Positions 1 through 12,330 of a DNA stretch of 64,000 nt are shown here, in pieces. Position 1 is the stretch's first letter. Each line of letters begins with the position of its first letter. The stretch covers positions 310,001 to 374,000 of the forward strand of contig JAJKFH010000741.1 of assembly GCA_023333565.1 (NCBI GenBank), given 5' to 3'. Under the pieces are notes generated by a model that searched no databases, was not told where the DNA came from, and was given only the letters and a program-made list of their open reading frames with translations. The stretch comes from Puffinus mauretanicus. Taxonomy: Eukaryota; Chordata; Aves; Procellariiformes; Procellariidae. The position numbers were made by a program, and so were the translations under genes.

Positions 1-60
1 CGGGCGGCGCGGCGGCGGCGTGGGGGAGCGGCAGACTGCTGTCCCCATGCTCTGAGGAAG
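1..60. promoter_or_regulatory. CpG-rich left edge, possible end of a CpG-island promoter
   Basis: The first 30 bases are almost entirely CGG/GCG repeats, very different from the AT-richer DNA that follows. In birds such sequence usually marks a CpG-island promoter or a 5' untranslated exon. The patch is cut off by the window edge, so its full size, the transcript direction and the gene are unknown. No TATA box or initiator can be assigned. Confidence 0.4.
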
Positions 61-138
61 ACTCGGGACGCTGATGCTTTCCTCTTGGGACAGCTGGCGG
101 TGACAGCAACGCTTTTTGTGGGTTTTTTTCCCTTTCAG

Positions 139-259
139 AAAACATTTAGCAGAACTCTGCTCAGTTACGCCCAGAGTCAGTACGACCATGGAGGAGGAGA
201 GGAACTGGAAATCGGTAGATCTTGGAGTGGTCGGTCATTTACTCTCACTATTGAATTAA
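139..259 (+). other. candidate 5' exon with a start codon at 188
   Basis: A pyrimidine run ending in CAG (123-138) resembles a splice acceptor. It is followed by an ATG at 188 in a strong context (gaccATGG) that opens M-E-E-E-R-N-W-K-S. A GT at 215 could be a splice donor, although the bases around it match the donor consensus only weakly. Without splicing the frame stops at 257-259 after 23 residues. An intron upstream of 139 would have to begin left of the window or be very short, so the whole CpG-rich start may be a single leader exon. I do not recognise the protein start. This is inference from signals only. Confidence 0.25.
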
Positions 260-2412
260 CTAGGACAGCAATACCAGCATGGCGGGAGCAACACATGGGA
301 ATAAAGTGCCAGGGTTTGATTATATTTTTAATTCTTTTTTTTTTTTTCTAAGATGACAATGGGATGTTCTCTGTTCCCCCCATCCCCTCCCCAACCACCT
401 AAAGGGCTTTATTTCAGGTGTGTGATGATGACCACCAGCTCTACACAGTATTCTCTTATTCACTATTTTCCACTGCCCCAGTCATAATTCAAGGGACCAG
501 ATTTGTTCCATAAAGGTAAAATTGTTGTGAATGGATTATGCTTGGAGTTGAATTTGAAGGCATGAATTGCAGAGTAGTTTTCATCCGCAGAAGGAAGCTT
601 GCAGAGATCATTGCTCACCTTGGGTAATGTAATTTCTCTATTGTTGTAATCTGAGGTAGGTACCGAAGATGGCAGAGGGTTTATATGGCTGTGGAGCGTT
701 CGTGATGAACCTGTTCAGCCACGTTATCCCACGGGCCCCCCCCGAGGATGGCCGTAGGCATGTGGCATCGCCCATGTTCCATATGGTACCTCAGGCACCC
801 GTACTCTCCTTGGCTGGCTGGTACCTGCAGAAGTTGGGAGGCTCAGAGGGACCCTTCTGTCTGTGCACCCAGATACTCATAAGGCTTCTAACACCGCGGT
901 ATCTTGTTTCTGAGGGTTTGGTTTGATCCTCCTCCAACTCCTCTGTGGAAAGCAGTAAAAGTGGAATTATTTCATCAACTCTCCTTGGTTTTTTCTTTAC
1001 CTAGAAAACCAAAGGTTTTCCTTGGGGGGTGGGTGGGTGGAGAAAAAGACAAGGGAAAGAAAAGAAAAACAGGTAGAAATTGAGTTTGCTAAAAATAAAA
1101 AACCTTTGTGTTTTTTATTTTCTCTCCTTTTTGGTAGGAGCATGGAAACAAGGCGAAATAAAATCACTAATTTTAATTGTTTAAAGTGGAGATTCGAAAG
1201 CTATGTGAATGCAAAAATTTCATTTGAAATAGAAATTCCAGGTAAATTTAGCTGATATGTAATGTCCATGTTGAGCAAATGAGAGTCAAGGCACAGGCTG
1301 CAGAAATTTGTTAACTAATATGGGATTTTGAAAGTCTGGCTGTATATCCTGGGCCTAATACAGACTGAAATTTTATTCCACCCATTTATTCCCATAAGGG
1401 ATAAATCAGGGAAAACTGAAAGTGGCTCAAAGGACGGTTTAACCAATTAGTGCTTTGATCTGATGTTGCAAAGTTGAATTTTGAAGGAATACTATTACAA
1501 ATATCCCAAGAAGTCAATGTGAATGTATTTGTATGTACAAAACGCTCTGAAAATGCTATGAATTTCCCTTTCTAATTTTAACTTCAGTTTTGACCATGGG
1601 TCATTATTTTAATACAAACACTAAATGAGAAAAGATAGATTAGCACTGAAACAGGCAATCTGTAGTCCAAGTAAGCAGTCAGTAACAAACTGAATTATTC
1701 TTAAGAAGTTTTTCTTTTATTGATAACGTCTTGTTCAAAATTACTTTTTTATTTCTTTGATGGGAGGGAGTTGGAGAGATCGAGGTGGGAATGATGCTAA
1801 TGTGTCACTTTGGGGTCTAGGAAGCCTGCACAGAATGTTAGGATATAGATGCTGTCGGATAAATTCTCATTTGCACATTTATGTTGCTAAATTGGTCTTA
1901 TAGTAAAAGAGAATTTAGCCTCTTCTGGATATCATATCTGTCTTTAAAGCTAGAGGAGTAAAATGTGACACATTGTTGTCCCTCAGGGCTGCAAAACATT
2001 TCAGCTGAAGAACCCTGAATATTAATTCGGACGGTCCTAAACCGGAGTGTTTGGGAATTTTGCTTTCAAGGCTGTATTATTAGTCAGGCCCCGGTTTGCA
2101 TGAAGCACCCGAGGCTGTCTCCAAGGTGACATAAAGCTTTATTGCTTTCCCGGTGGATGGAGCGGTGGAGAAACTCTCTGCAGGAATATATTTACTTGCA
2201 ATTTTCTTGGTTAGCGTACTGTAGCATGCAATTTTTTTTTTTTTTTGTGGAAACTAAAGGAGCATGCAGACTCTTCTCGGTGTCTCTCGCTCCAGGTAGT
2301 CTTTAACCTCAGTGCTGTTATTGACCTCTTTCTTTTGGTAGCTTGGTCCTCAGGAGTTCCCCAGGCCCAGCAGGGTTGTGCAGTAGGTCCCCAGGCACCC
2401 CTGCTTGGGCAG
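260..2412. other. no gene recognised
   Basis: AT-rich sequence with frequent stops in all frames. Small landmarks are a G-run cluster at 1023-1042 (a six-G run followed by GGG and GGG, short of a full quadruplex motif), purine-rich DNA at 1042-1075 and a T-run near 2232-2246. No repeat family, RNA gene or convincing exon was seen. Confidence 0.6.
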
Positions 2413-2828
2413 GTGTGTTGTATCGAGGGTGTGTTATATCGAGGGTGTGTTATATCGAGGGTGTGTTGTATCGAGGGTGTGTTATATCGGGGGTGTGTTA
2501 TATCGAGGGTGTGTTATATCGAGGGTGTGTTATATCGAGGGTGTGTTATATCGGGGGTGTGTTATATCGAGGGTGTGTTGTATCGAGGGTGTGTTATATC
2601 GAGGGTGTGTTATATCGGGGGTGTGTTATATCAAGGGTGTGTTATATCGGGGGTGTGTTATATCAAGGGTGTGTTATATCGAGGGTGTGTTGTATCGAGG
2701 GTGTGTTATATCGAGGGTGTGTTATATCGAGGGTGTGTTGTATCGAGGGTGTGTTATATCGAGGGTGTGTTATATCGAGGGTGTGTTGTATCGAGGGTGT
2801 GTTATATCGAGGGTGTGCTGTATCGAGG
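2413..2828. repeat. 16-bp minisatellite, 26 copies
   Basis: Exactly 416 bp of head-to-tail 16-bp units, consensus gtgtgttatatcgagg, with no insertion or deletion between units. Variation is limited to a few positions: unit positions 7-8 (TT-A or TT-G forms: units 1, 4, 11, 18, 21 and 24 carry G), CGA to CGG (units 5, 9, 13, 15), CGA to CAA (units 14, 16) and one T-to-C change in the last unit. Because no unit contains a stop in any phase, all three forward frames stay open and give cysteine-rich repeat peptides. I regard these as an artefact of the repeat. Twenty-four of the 26 units keep a CpG. Flanks are ordinary single-copy DNA. Confidence 0.97.
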
Positions 2829-5800
2829 TGAGAGCCAGTCTGTCTCACGGGCCCCCGCTGGCTGGCGTAGCTGATTTCTATTTCTGAATGCCACTTCCAG
2901 TTTATTCCTGACGGTAAAATTTCGGTGGCAAACTTAATGAGGTTTTCCTTACCTTTGGGAAATTTAAAAAAAAAAAAAAAAAGTAATCACTTATTCAGAG
3001 TTATTCTAATATATTTTCAGGGATGACAGGAAGAGAGTAGAGGGAAGGGGAAGACGCCTAACGCGTTATGAGCCGGTGAGGGAAACGAGACTGCGGTGGT
3101 CTGACTTCTCCAACAACAAGAAACTACCCAGGAACAACAAATCCCACCTTCGGTTTGACTCCTGAGAAAATCAGCTGACAACTCTCGACGTATTTAAGAG
3201 TTGTTAGCATAAGACCACCATAGGTGGGATCCGGTTTCCAGGAAAAGCTGCTAGAAGCTGGTGATCATGTTAAAACACATATGGAGCAGATACACGTCCT
3301 TCTGGATGCTTCCTTTATCACGGCTGGAAACTTTGCAGAAGGAGCTAGAGCAAAACCTGGAGCGAGCAATAATGAACATTTAGGAAGATGAATAAATGAA
3401 CCCAAATTTGACGGTCCTGCAAAATTTGCCCCAGAGAGGGTGAACTAAGTTATTCAGATTTAATTCTTTAGATTTTTAAATAAAATTTCAAGTAACCATT
3501 AATTACAGTTGGATGGGAGGTTCAGAGAAGGCTCTGCAGTGAGTAGAAAGGAAGTCTTAAATTGACAAAAGATTGAAGGAAATTAAATCTCAAGATCTCC
3601 TGGTACTAGAGTAATTTAGAGATGGTTTCATGGGTAAATAAGAGAAATGTAGTAGAGCTTGCAGCTTTCCTTCTAGTTTTTCACTAGGAAGGAAGCTTCC
3701 TGCTATGAGCTAAGTAACGTGGGAGTCCAATGTGTTGTAGAGCAGTCTTGATGGTATACCAGTGAAATTTCTGTAAAGGTTACTGTATTGTTAGTAAACG
3801 GTTACCAGAGCAGCGTGTCTGCACGTGTCTACGTGTATTTACCTCTTCATGGATCACTATTTTTACAGAGTGCACCATTCAGTGACCCTGGAACAAGGAT
3901 GTACCTGCAAGTAGCTTGTGCTGGTAACTTATTAGCAGACAAAAAGTAGGAGATTATAGCAGAGGGCCCCAAAAATACAAGCACGAGATGCTTCAGAGGC
4001 CTTGAGAGTGTGGGGCACAGAATGGCAACTACTTGTCAGCTGTAAACACGTACAATGAGTGGTCATTACTGGTCCTTAAAGGATGTAACCATGGACACTG
4101 GATAAAGCTGATTTTAGCTAAAACAAAGAGAACAAAGAACAAGTATCCAACATTCAGTAACTCTACCATATACAGTAAAACTTGATATGACATGGAATTT
4201 ATGCACTAACGAGAAGAGAGCAAGCAAGCAAACCATTAGGAAAGTCATAAAAATAACCCACACAGACTCAAGAGTGAAGAGGAAGAAATCCCATTATCAG
4301 CATTGTAATCCTGCTGGTGAGGAGCGTGGGATGCTGCTGATGATGTAACGACATTCACTGAACGTGGGCATAACACCAAAAAAAGGTAGTTTTAATTATA
4401 TCATCAACAGCAAAAGAGCTGTTATAATTGGATGCTTTGGTCTATAAATCTTGGTATCATTGTAATTGGACGAATGATAATTCTTGGGTTAGACTATCAA
4501 GACTTTAATTAGACTATAAATAAATTCTTGGTCCTGGATATCAGGTGTGTTCCTTTGGCTCACATAGGTTGGGTAGGGTGTTGGTAGGGTCATCTGCCCT
4601 TGAAGGATGTTGCGAAATCTGGCTGCAACAATATGTATGGTGGATAAAGGGCCTTTTTGTGATCTTTCAGAACAAACAGAAAAAGTGGTACAAGTGATTT
4701 GTTAAAATTAGATATGACACTACTAATGTAATAGTTAAAAGAAGTTATTCTTGAAAATGTTAATATTTGTGACCCATTCCTCTAAAATAGGGCGATTATA
4801 AAGCTAGGCAGGATGAAACACCTAAAAGAACCTAGTGAAGATTGTCACCCAGGCCAGCTGACAGCTAAGGGAGCTACTTGACTATAAAGAACAAAATTGG
4901 AAGACAAAAGAAGAAACAAGCTTTATGAAAGTTTGAGTAGTCAGACAGCTGTAATGGGTGGTTGTCTCTTGGGTATGTAATAAGAGTACGGAGAGGCTTA
5001 GAGGGAACAGATCCAATGCCTTCACATCTTCATTGAGCCTATCTACTAAAGCTATTCGATAGTAGGGGCTTTAAAATTCAGCTACACATTAATATTATGA
5101 CAATGTTGAGGACTATATACTTTTCAGCAAGTGGGGGAAAATGGAATATGGATAGTGGAAAAATCTTTTCGCTGGGCTGAATGAAATTCTTTTAGGTGGC
5201 CTGAATTTCATTCCAGCTGATTGCTACTGCATCGCTTTCAGCAAAGAAATTGCAAGTCCAGCTGTAGAAATTTCCTTTAAATTGTAGCCAGGGTGAAGCA
5301 AAAGGCCTGGAGGCAACTGGCTTTCAGTGGAGATGTGGTCCTCTCTGGGCAGAAGTAGTGGTAACAGCTGCATGGTTAGGTAGGCTTTCGGTGAAGGAAG
5401 AGAGAAAGATTGGTTGAATCCTGCCTGAGAAAAGGTTCCTGGGAGGATTTTTGCTGCTGAAGCCTTTATGAATCTGAAACATCTGGATACTGGTTCTCCA
5501 AAGGGAGCCGCGGGGCAAAAAGTGAGCTCCTAGTTTTAGTAAATGTGTAAGAAGAAAGTTATGAAGGAGGAGAAGGTGACCTCCCAAAGCTTGTATTGGA
5601 TGTCTTCTAGCACAGTGATAGCCAAACAAGGTTGCAGATCCAGCCAAATCCATTCGTTTTGAGGAAAAAGGAAGTTGTTCTTCCTATTCAGAAAGACAGA
5701 GGTTGCATTGTACTGCCAAGCTTTTTATTGAGTTTTAATGAAAACTGACTCTGATATAAAAGCTACCTCCAAAGTAAAAAAACCCAAAGTGTCCTTTCAA

Positions 5801-8800
5801 GAAAAGAAAAACCTTTCAGATAATATAAAAAAAAAGATTAACCAAAATATCCAAACTGAAGTGTTTCACATTTGGCTTTCTAAAATGTTAAATTTTCCAA
5901 TATCCATTTCTTAATCTAGTTTCCTGATTAAAATGATAATTTTCAGATATTTTGTTACAAGACTTGATGTTTTTCCGTCTTTTCTCATCAGAGATGAGAC
6001 TTCAACAGGTAGCTGAGAGAGATGAACGTTGCCTCTCCTGTTGCTAAATGTTGACTCTGAGAGAACAGAGAAATAAAATTCACCTTGTTTCCCTTCCCTG
6101 AGTTTCCAAGGTTTCAGACTGTGCTGTAAGACAGCAGTTAATAAACGTGGCTCCCTCTTAGGAAGATGGTGAGTTTGCAGTTCCGTTGCTGCTCCCTGGG
6201 TAAAGCATTTTGCCAAAGAATGAGACCACCTCTATACAAAATACAGTTTCCCTTGCTTTGAGAGTACTTCCAGATGGGTTTTTCTGCACTAGCGTATTGC
6301 CTATGTCAGATAACATACTGGGACGCTCTAAATTAAGGGAACGACTCATTTTGGTACTTCGCTGTAGAAGCTGTGTGCGTGCGGACAGATTTTGGCATCT
6401 CTTCCAAGCTCTCCCTTCCTGCAGCCCATCATCGTCTCCCCACCTGCTGTGGGGTTTGCATTTTTTTTGGTGTGTGGGTAGTTAATTTAGTTCTCTTGCC
6501 AACAGAAATAGCAAAGCATCCTATTTAAATTTGACAAAGTACCAGTGAGATTTGACTAGGGCTGTTTAAGTAGATGTATGCATATATTTAAAAAAAAAAC
6601 GGGGGGGATGGGGGTAAGGGCATACCCATATTTTCTCCTTAAATCTGTTTCCATTCCTAATGGTGAATGCGGAGCTGCAATGTTTCCCCCACATCCACTA
6701 GATGTTACTATTGCTCTGTAGAAGTGCATTATAGCAGCTATACTAAATTCCTGAACAAACCTCTGCAACTGAGCGTGCGGAGCTCTATCCGTGTCAAACC
6801 TCTCCCCATCACCAACAACCTCCCCCAATATAATTTACTTTTTCGATTGTTACTGTCACATCTAGAATTTACAAAATTGTCACTTAAGAGTAGAAAGTGA
6901 CAATTTCCTTCTAAATCTCCTAGTTGCGGAGACCTCTCTTGCCCTTTTTCTAAGCACATTAAATGCATCCAGTACATGGCAACACTTGAAAGAACAAAAC
7001 AGCAAAAAGTAAGGCTATCCTTTTTAACTATTCTGTGAGTTTATGACTTCAATCCTGCAAAGAATTACTAATGAGCTTTATATTGTCTGTTATTAGTATT
7101 AAAGGAATATGTTGTGAAGTTTGTCATTAATTTTAACTTTGGGTTCTCATGTTTTCATCTTCTTTTTTGTCGCTGTTTTGTTACATTAGCACTTAGGAAA
7201 ATTTATTTTTAAAGAGAATTGTTGTGTCTTTGCAGCTCTTCTGTTGTGTTTGTCCTCCCTCTTTCCCCTCACTTAAGGATACAGCCAAATGAGTAGGGCT
7301 AGCGCAAGCCTATCTGCTTACTTCAGTCCCATCACACACGGTCGTGGCTTCCACTGCACCAGCTTCAGCGCTTGACTCATGCTGCCATTAATCCAGCAGA
7401 AAACCAATCCAGAAAAACCCCTGCAAACCCAGAAAAAAGCTGCATAACTTTCTGCTGAAGAAGCGAGCTTTGTGGTGGACAAACACTAGGAGGCGGGGGG
7501 CAGGATCCCATCCTCCAGCTCCTTGGGGGTTTTGTTCTCCACTGGCATTTAAGGAGCTCCAGTGGGTGGCTGAGGACAGCGGGAAGCAGCTCCTGGAGTG
7601 AGGTGGGAAGGAGTGAGCCTACTGCTTTCAGCACCGTTGACTTTCTAGATAGGATCAGCCCTAATTCATTGTAACGCTCCTGATTTTTATCTCACAAGCT
7701 TGACTTCTACCCTGTTTCCTTCCACCTGCTTAGGAGACTTTCAGTAAAACATGCTAGTGGAGAAAGTCACGAGTAGGCTGTCAATCTACTATCACACTGG
7801 GAGTTTAGGGAAGGTAAACCATCCATGTATCTGCTGAATGGCCCCAAAATTGTTTCAGGCTGTCTGCAGGCTCAGGAAGGTGGTGTTGCACTGGTTATCC
7901 TTAAATCACAAATCAGTGGCTACCTCTGCAACCAAAGCGTTAGGGAATAGCAGCAGCTTCTCAGGTTGTTCAGGGACTCAACGTGCAGGGAGATACTGGC
8001 CTTAGCAGGGTTAAGCTGTTTAAAACCCGGATTGCATTCCTGTATCAGGGACTTGTTGGGTGGCCTCAGCCTTGCCTTGCCTCTCCAATCTTCCTTTTTA
8101 ATCACTGCATCAGTCTATCCTTCGTTATCAGTGTGTGCAGTGACCAGGGAAAAGGGCTTGTAGGCTCAGCTGAGGGTGGCACAAATGTTAATTAATAATA
8201 GACAACTTACGCTGTGGAAGAGCTGGTTGTGAGCAGTTTCGAATGTTCTTTTCAAATACCAGAAAAGGTACCTGTACACCAAACCCTTCATCCAGCTCCT
8301 CAGAGGATGGTGGTTGTTGCAAAGCTGTTGAGCAACTTCGGACAAAAGCCACAAAACGTCTCCCTCGTTACGCGTGACTACGTACGTGTGGTGTAAAGCC
8401 TGTGGTCACACGTACATGCTTTCAGAGGAAAATTGCAAATTTCTCAAAACAAATCTTGGCGGCTTTAGTTCCTGTTCCTAGTTATTTCTGCGTGCACTAT
8501 TTTAAAATGTTTATATACAAACTAATTAATCCAAAGTTGTTCATAAATTTTAACTGTCTGCAGTAACAGCTCAATTAATTGGCTTGATCAAGCCAACCGC
8601 ATCTCTCGCAGAAACTATTTAATCTCCGGTAGCTTTAGGAGAGGAGTCACGGGTAGATGTGATCGGGCTGATTGATCCTCGGCTGCGGAGGCTGTGACGG
8701 AGGTGGACAAGCAGAGGAGCCTGGGAACGCTGGTCCTGCCCCGGCCCCGGCTGTGCTGGATCTGCCCGTGACTTTCTGTGGCTGGCAGAGAAGGGTCAGA

Positions 8801-8903
8801 GCAGGATCATGATGTTGAACTGTCTTTTGAAATTAGATGCCTGTGGGATCTCTTTCTCATGAAACTCATCCAGGGGAAAAGAGGTAGGGCTCATGGTCAT
8901 CCA
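2829..8903. other. no gene recognised
   Basis: About 6 kb of mostly AT-rich single-copy-looking sequence. It includes an A-run at about 2967-2984 and short G-runs near 6601-6613 that look incidental. Open frames at 5.3-6.9 kb are short, overlap one another on both strands and show no family resemblance. From about 8.64 to 8.76 kb the sequence becomes more GC-rich just before the CR1 copy. No RNA gene or mobile element was recognised. Confidence 0.55.
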
Positions 8904-9128
8904 GAGAATCATAGAATCATAGAATCAGTAAGGTTGGAAAAGACCTCTAAGATCATCGAGTCCAACCGTCAATCCAACACACCATGCCCACTACACCATG
9001 TCCCTGAGGGCCTCATCTACACGTCTTTTAAATACTTCCAGGGATGGTGACTCTACCACTTCCCTGGGCAGCCTGTTCTAAGGCCTGACCACTCTTTCAG
9101 TAAAGAAATTTCTCCTAATGTCCAATCT
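8904..9128 (-). mobile_element. CR1 LINE fragment, 3' end
   Basis: This is the reverse complement of the 3' end of a CR1 non-LTR retrotransposon. It opens with the diagnostic tail repeat in antisense (agaatcatagaatcatagaa) and continues through the usual CR1 3' untranslated sequence, including stretches close to 'gtccaacc', 'ccagggatggtgactc' and 'cctgggcagcctgttc'. It breaks off near 9128, so only about 225 bp remain, the typical 5' truncation of LINE insertion. No target duplication is visible, as expected for CR1. It has no coding capacity. Family assignment is by recognition; the subfamily is not assigned. Confidence 0.93.
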
Positions 9129-11870
9129 ATCAATGGTGCAGGAGATCTTGGTACAGCTTTCTCTTTTATCTGAAAGGTTTTCAACCCATGCCTCCAAGAA
9201 GAGTGCCTTCACCAGTAGGTTGGTTCTCTCTTCTGCTGCCTGGATGCTTAATTTGCCTTGGGGTAACCTTATTGTGAATATTAGTTGATGGTCAGCACCA
9301 CAGTGGTATCAAAGGCATTCAAGTTCTTAAATTCTTTTCAAAAGGACAGGAAAAAATGCACATGCCAAACAGTTCTACTGGGTTTTCAGCCCAAAATAAT
9401 TAATGATTACTGAGGTGAGAGAAGTGTTGAGTGTGACCCAACTGGTTAGAGCTCTTCCTGGTTCCACCCTGTAGTAACGAGTTGCACAATGGCTGTGGCA
9501 TGAGCTCGGGAGCGTGTTACAACACCTTCCCTTCCTCTCTGCCACAGCTCGGCAAGCGTGAACCAAGAACGTGGGCAAGCTTCTCTGCTTACATGTTGTG
9601 TTTAGGCAACACGTTGAGGTGTGCTTCTCGCAGCTTAAAATATGAAAAGTGTTGAAAACCCTTCAGTTTCTTCCCTTGTAAGATATTCATTCCTAATTTT
9701 GTTACCTGGCTGAGAATCAATGCTCTTTTGAATGCTGCTGGGAAAAACCTATGCAAAACTGCTGGATCTCTTCCCATCATCAGTCATTTACTTCCTTCAG
9801 AAGATCACGACATATAAGAAAGAAAATAAAATAAAGCCGTTCAGAGATGCTCTTTTTTATCAGAAGCACTTCCCTTTTCTCCTCCTAACCGCTTGTCTCA
9901 CCTGCGTCTGGTTGCACAGCGCAGGTGGTCACCTCTGCGCACGGGGACCAGCGCACCCGCGGCTGCTGAACTGACCCACAAAGTCCCCATTGCCCCCATA
10001 AGGACAAACCGAGAGATTTTGGAGACAGTGCCCTGGGGATGCAGACCTCTGAGCCTTTTTCAGACTGTTGTTCTTTTGTTTTTACTGAGGCTTTTACTGC
10101 ATGCGGCTGTTCCAAATCATCCCAGAGGGCATTTTATACAGGGTGTAAATGTGATATGATAAGTAAGGAGTTTGATATTTTGAAGTTGTGTGCTTTCATG
10201 TAGCTGTTTTGCGGGTATAATTTTCATTTGGTTTGGTTTGGTTTGTGTCAGGAATTGGAATTGGATATGAATTTCATTGCTACAGATGGTGCCTTGACAG
10301 AAAACTTTGGTCTAGTACAAATGGAACTGAAATTTCAAATTATGCCCACAGGCTTCAAAGAAGAGAATCCAAATCAGTAATGCAGCAGGTGTTGGCCATC
10401 TGTAATTCCTGCTCCCTCATTCGGGTGGTATCAAGCACCCTATCAGTTCGGGGACTTGTGCAGCTTTGGCTCTGAGGTATCAATGTCAGCAATACCTTTT
10501 GTTTTCTCTAAAAGGTAATATCTCGGCATATAATTTAACTAGGGTTCAACCTGAATGTCAGTCAAGGCTTTATGAACTTTTCTTTGTCTATCCTTTTATA
10601 ACAACTCACTTTCCACCTGAAATGAACATATTGGGCTTTACTGGCGCCTCTACTTAGGATCATCCTAATTTAAAAGCCTTGACTGCAAACTTCAGCAACT
10701 CTTGGCTCTGTTATTTAGAAGCCATGAAGTATCTTGATGGTCTTGGCTAGCTTGCTGTTCCCTCCTCATGAATCAAAGGGAAAGTTTGAGAATAATTAAA
10801 TTCCCTTGAATTTGCACAGGAAGCATATCTGCATATTGCCAGGGTAAGGGAGAGCGACTCAAAGCTTCCAGGAAATCATCACGTTATTGACTTATGACTA
10901 AACCGGTTCAAGCAGTTACGTAACCCTTTTTTTTAATTTTCTAGATAAAGGAGCTGTGATTGGTTTTATGTTTTTCTAGCATTGTACCATGGTAAAATGT
11001 GTAGAGCTTTCCAAAGCAAGGGTAACATCGGTCTTGGTGCCTCACTGGAGTTTATTTTAGATGGTGATGGTAGTAGACTTGCAAACTTCAGGTTAGTTGT
11101 ACCATGTTTTTGGTACGGAAGAATGGAATTTCTTATAACAAGGTTGACCCCATGGCAGGTAATATTTGCTCACAGTTGACCTCAGTGATAATAATGGAAA
11201 GTTTCTGAACCCTGTGTTTTGTTTAGAAGTCCCCCAATGCCAATAATTCTTCCTAACTCTGATATAAAATAACGTTTCATTTAATATATGAAGAGATCAG
11301 TCTATGAGGAAATATTATGACCATTTAGCTTAACTTTTAATAAAAAGAGGGGATAGAACATATCTGTTTAAAAAAAAGAAGCTTTTTTAAAAATTTTTAG
11401 ATATAAAAATTTCTGGGATTGTTTGAAAGTGCCACTACCAGAACTGTTAAAATACATGAATCTAATCTGCCTTAATTTATTTGATGGCTGTTCTTGTATC
11501 TTTGGGCCTTCTCATAGATTTATCGGCTAAAATTGAAGACTCCTATGCCACAGATTAATTCCTCATATTAGTGTTTATAGATCACGATTAAATCTTCTTT
11601 TGACTTCTCTTTTGGTTAAACTAAGAAGATGGAAGTCTTGGACTCTTTCCATGTGAAGTAAGCTTCCAAATTCTCTGGTGTATCAGTAGACTTTTTGAAC
11701 CATATGCATCAAGACAAGATGGGGTTTGCTGTTTGTGAGCTCTGCCGTATACTTACAGATGTACCATTTTATGTTTCTCCCTAGTTAGAGGCGTGCTGCT
11801 TGCTTTACCTGGTCTCCTAAAGATTAATGTAAGTCTTGATCAGTGACCACTCCTCTTTCATGTTTTCCCC
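9129..11870. other. no gene recognised
   Basis: Plain AT-rich sequence. A short (TTTGG)n-like tract lies near 10227-10247, and a slightly GC-richer patch at 9900-9970 lacks promoter signals. Small open frames here have no recognisable domain. Confidence 0.55.
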
Positions 11871-11874
11871 TGCC

Positions 11875-12100
11875 CCATTCTTTGTTTCCTCTGCAAGTTT
11901 TAGTGAGGGTGTGATGGAAAGTTTTCCTTCCTCATATCACTAATAAAAACATGAAAAACACCGATTAATCCCTGTGGGATCCTGTTGAAAATATTCCCGT
12001 TCAATTCTGTGTCCTTTCCGCCTTACAGCGGTATTTCAAGAGCTGCCAGGTAGCAGCTGCCATCACGGTTTTTATTGTAGTGCCAGTTACTTTATCAAAG
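11875..12100 (-). mobile_element. possible ancient CR1/L3-type LINE reverse-transcriptase relic
   Basis: Read on the minus strand, 12099-12088 encodes F-D-K-V, like the first catalytic block of LINE reverse transcriptase. Further downstream come a phrase resembling the block around the GVPQGS turn (about 11975-11995), then I-S-D-M (near 11936-11945), and finally L-A-E-E-T-K (about 11880-11897), which resembles the F-A-D-D-T-K catalytic box. Spacing and order match the L3/CR1 group, but stops and frame changes are frequent and the aspartates of the active box are lost. This is a weak, eye-based assignment. Confidence 0.4.
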
Positions 12101-12109
12101 CACCCGTGA

Positions 12110-12330
12110 TACTTAATCAAAACCTTCTGATAAGGGGAACGCAGGGGTACCTCAGTCGCAGATGGTCCCGTGGAGCGCCCGGGTACGGCTCGGTCGGTCG
12201 CAGCCGGAGGGAGCTGGGGCTGAGCAGGGGCAGCTTGTGCCGGGGGGAGAACAGAAGCTCCCTCCTCTTGCTTCCAGTCTCATTTCCCAGTCAAAAACAA
12301 GGTCCTCCTACTTAATAACTGAACCTGTGT
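12110..12330. other. short CpG-rich patch, no gene
   Basis: Between the LINE relic and the CR1 copy. Positions 12160-12250 contain several CpGs (for example gagcgcccgggtacggctcg) and raise local GC. A 75-codon forward frame passes through it into the CR1 copy, which argues against a real gene. Confidence 0.4.

Noticed and set aside
1023..1042. G-quadruplex motif
   Set aside because: Only three separate runs of three or more G are clear; the last run has two, so the standard motif is not met.
2245..2887. Three overlapping forward frames of 160-209 codons
   Set aside because: They are produced by the 16-bp tandem repeat, which has no stop in any phase; no gene family or start context supports them.
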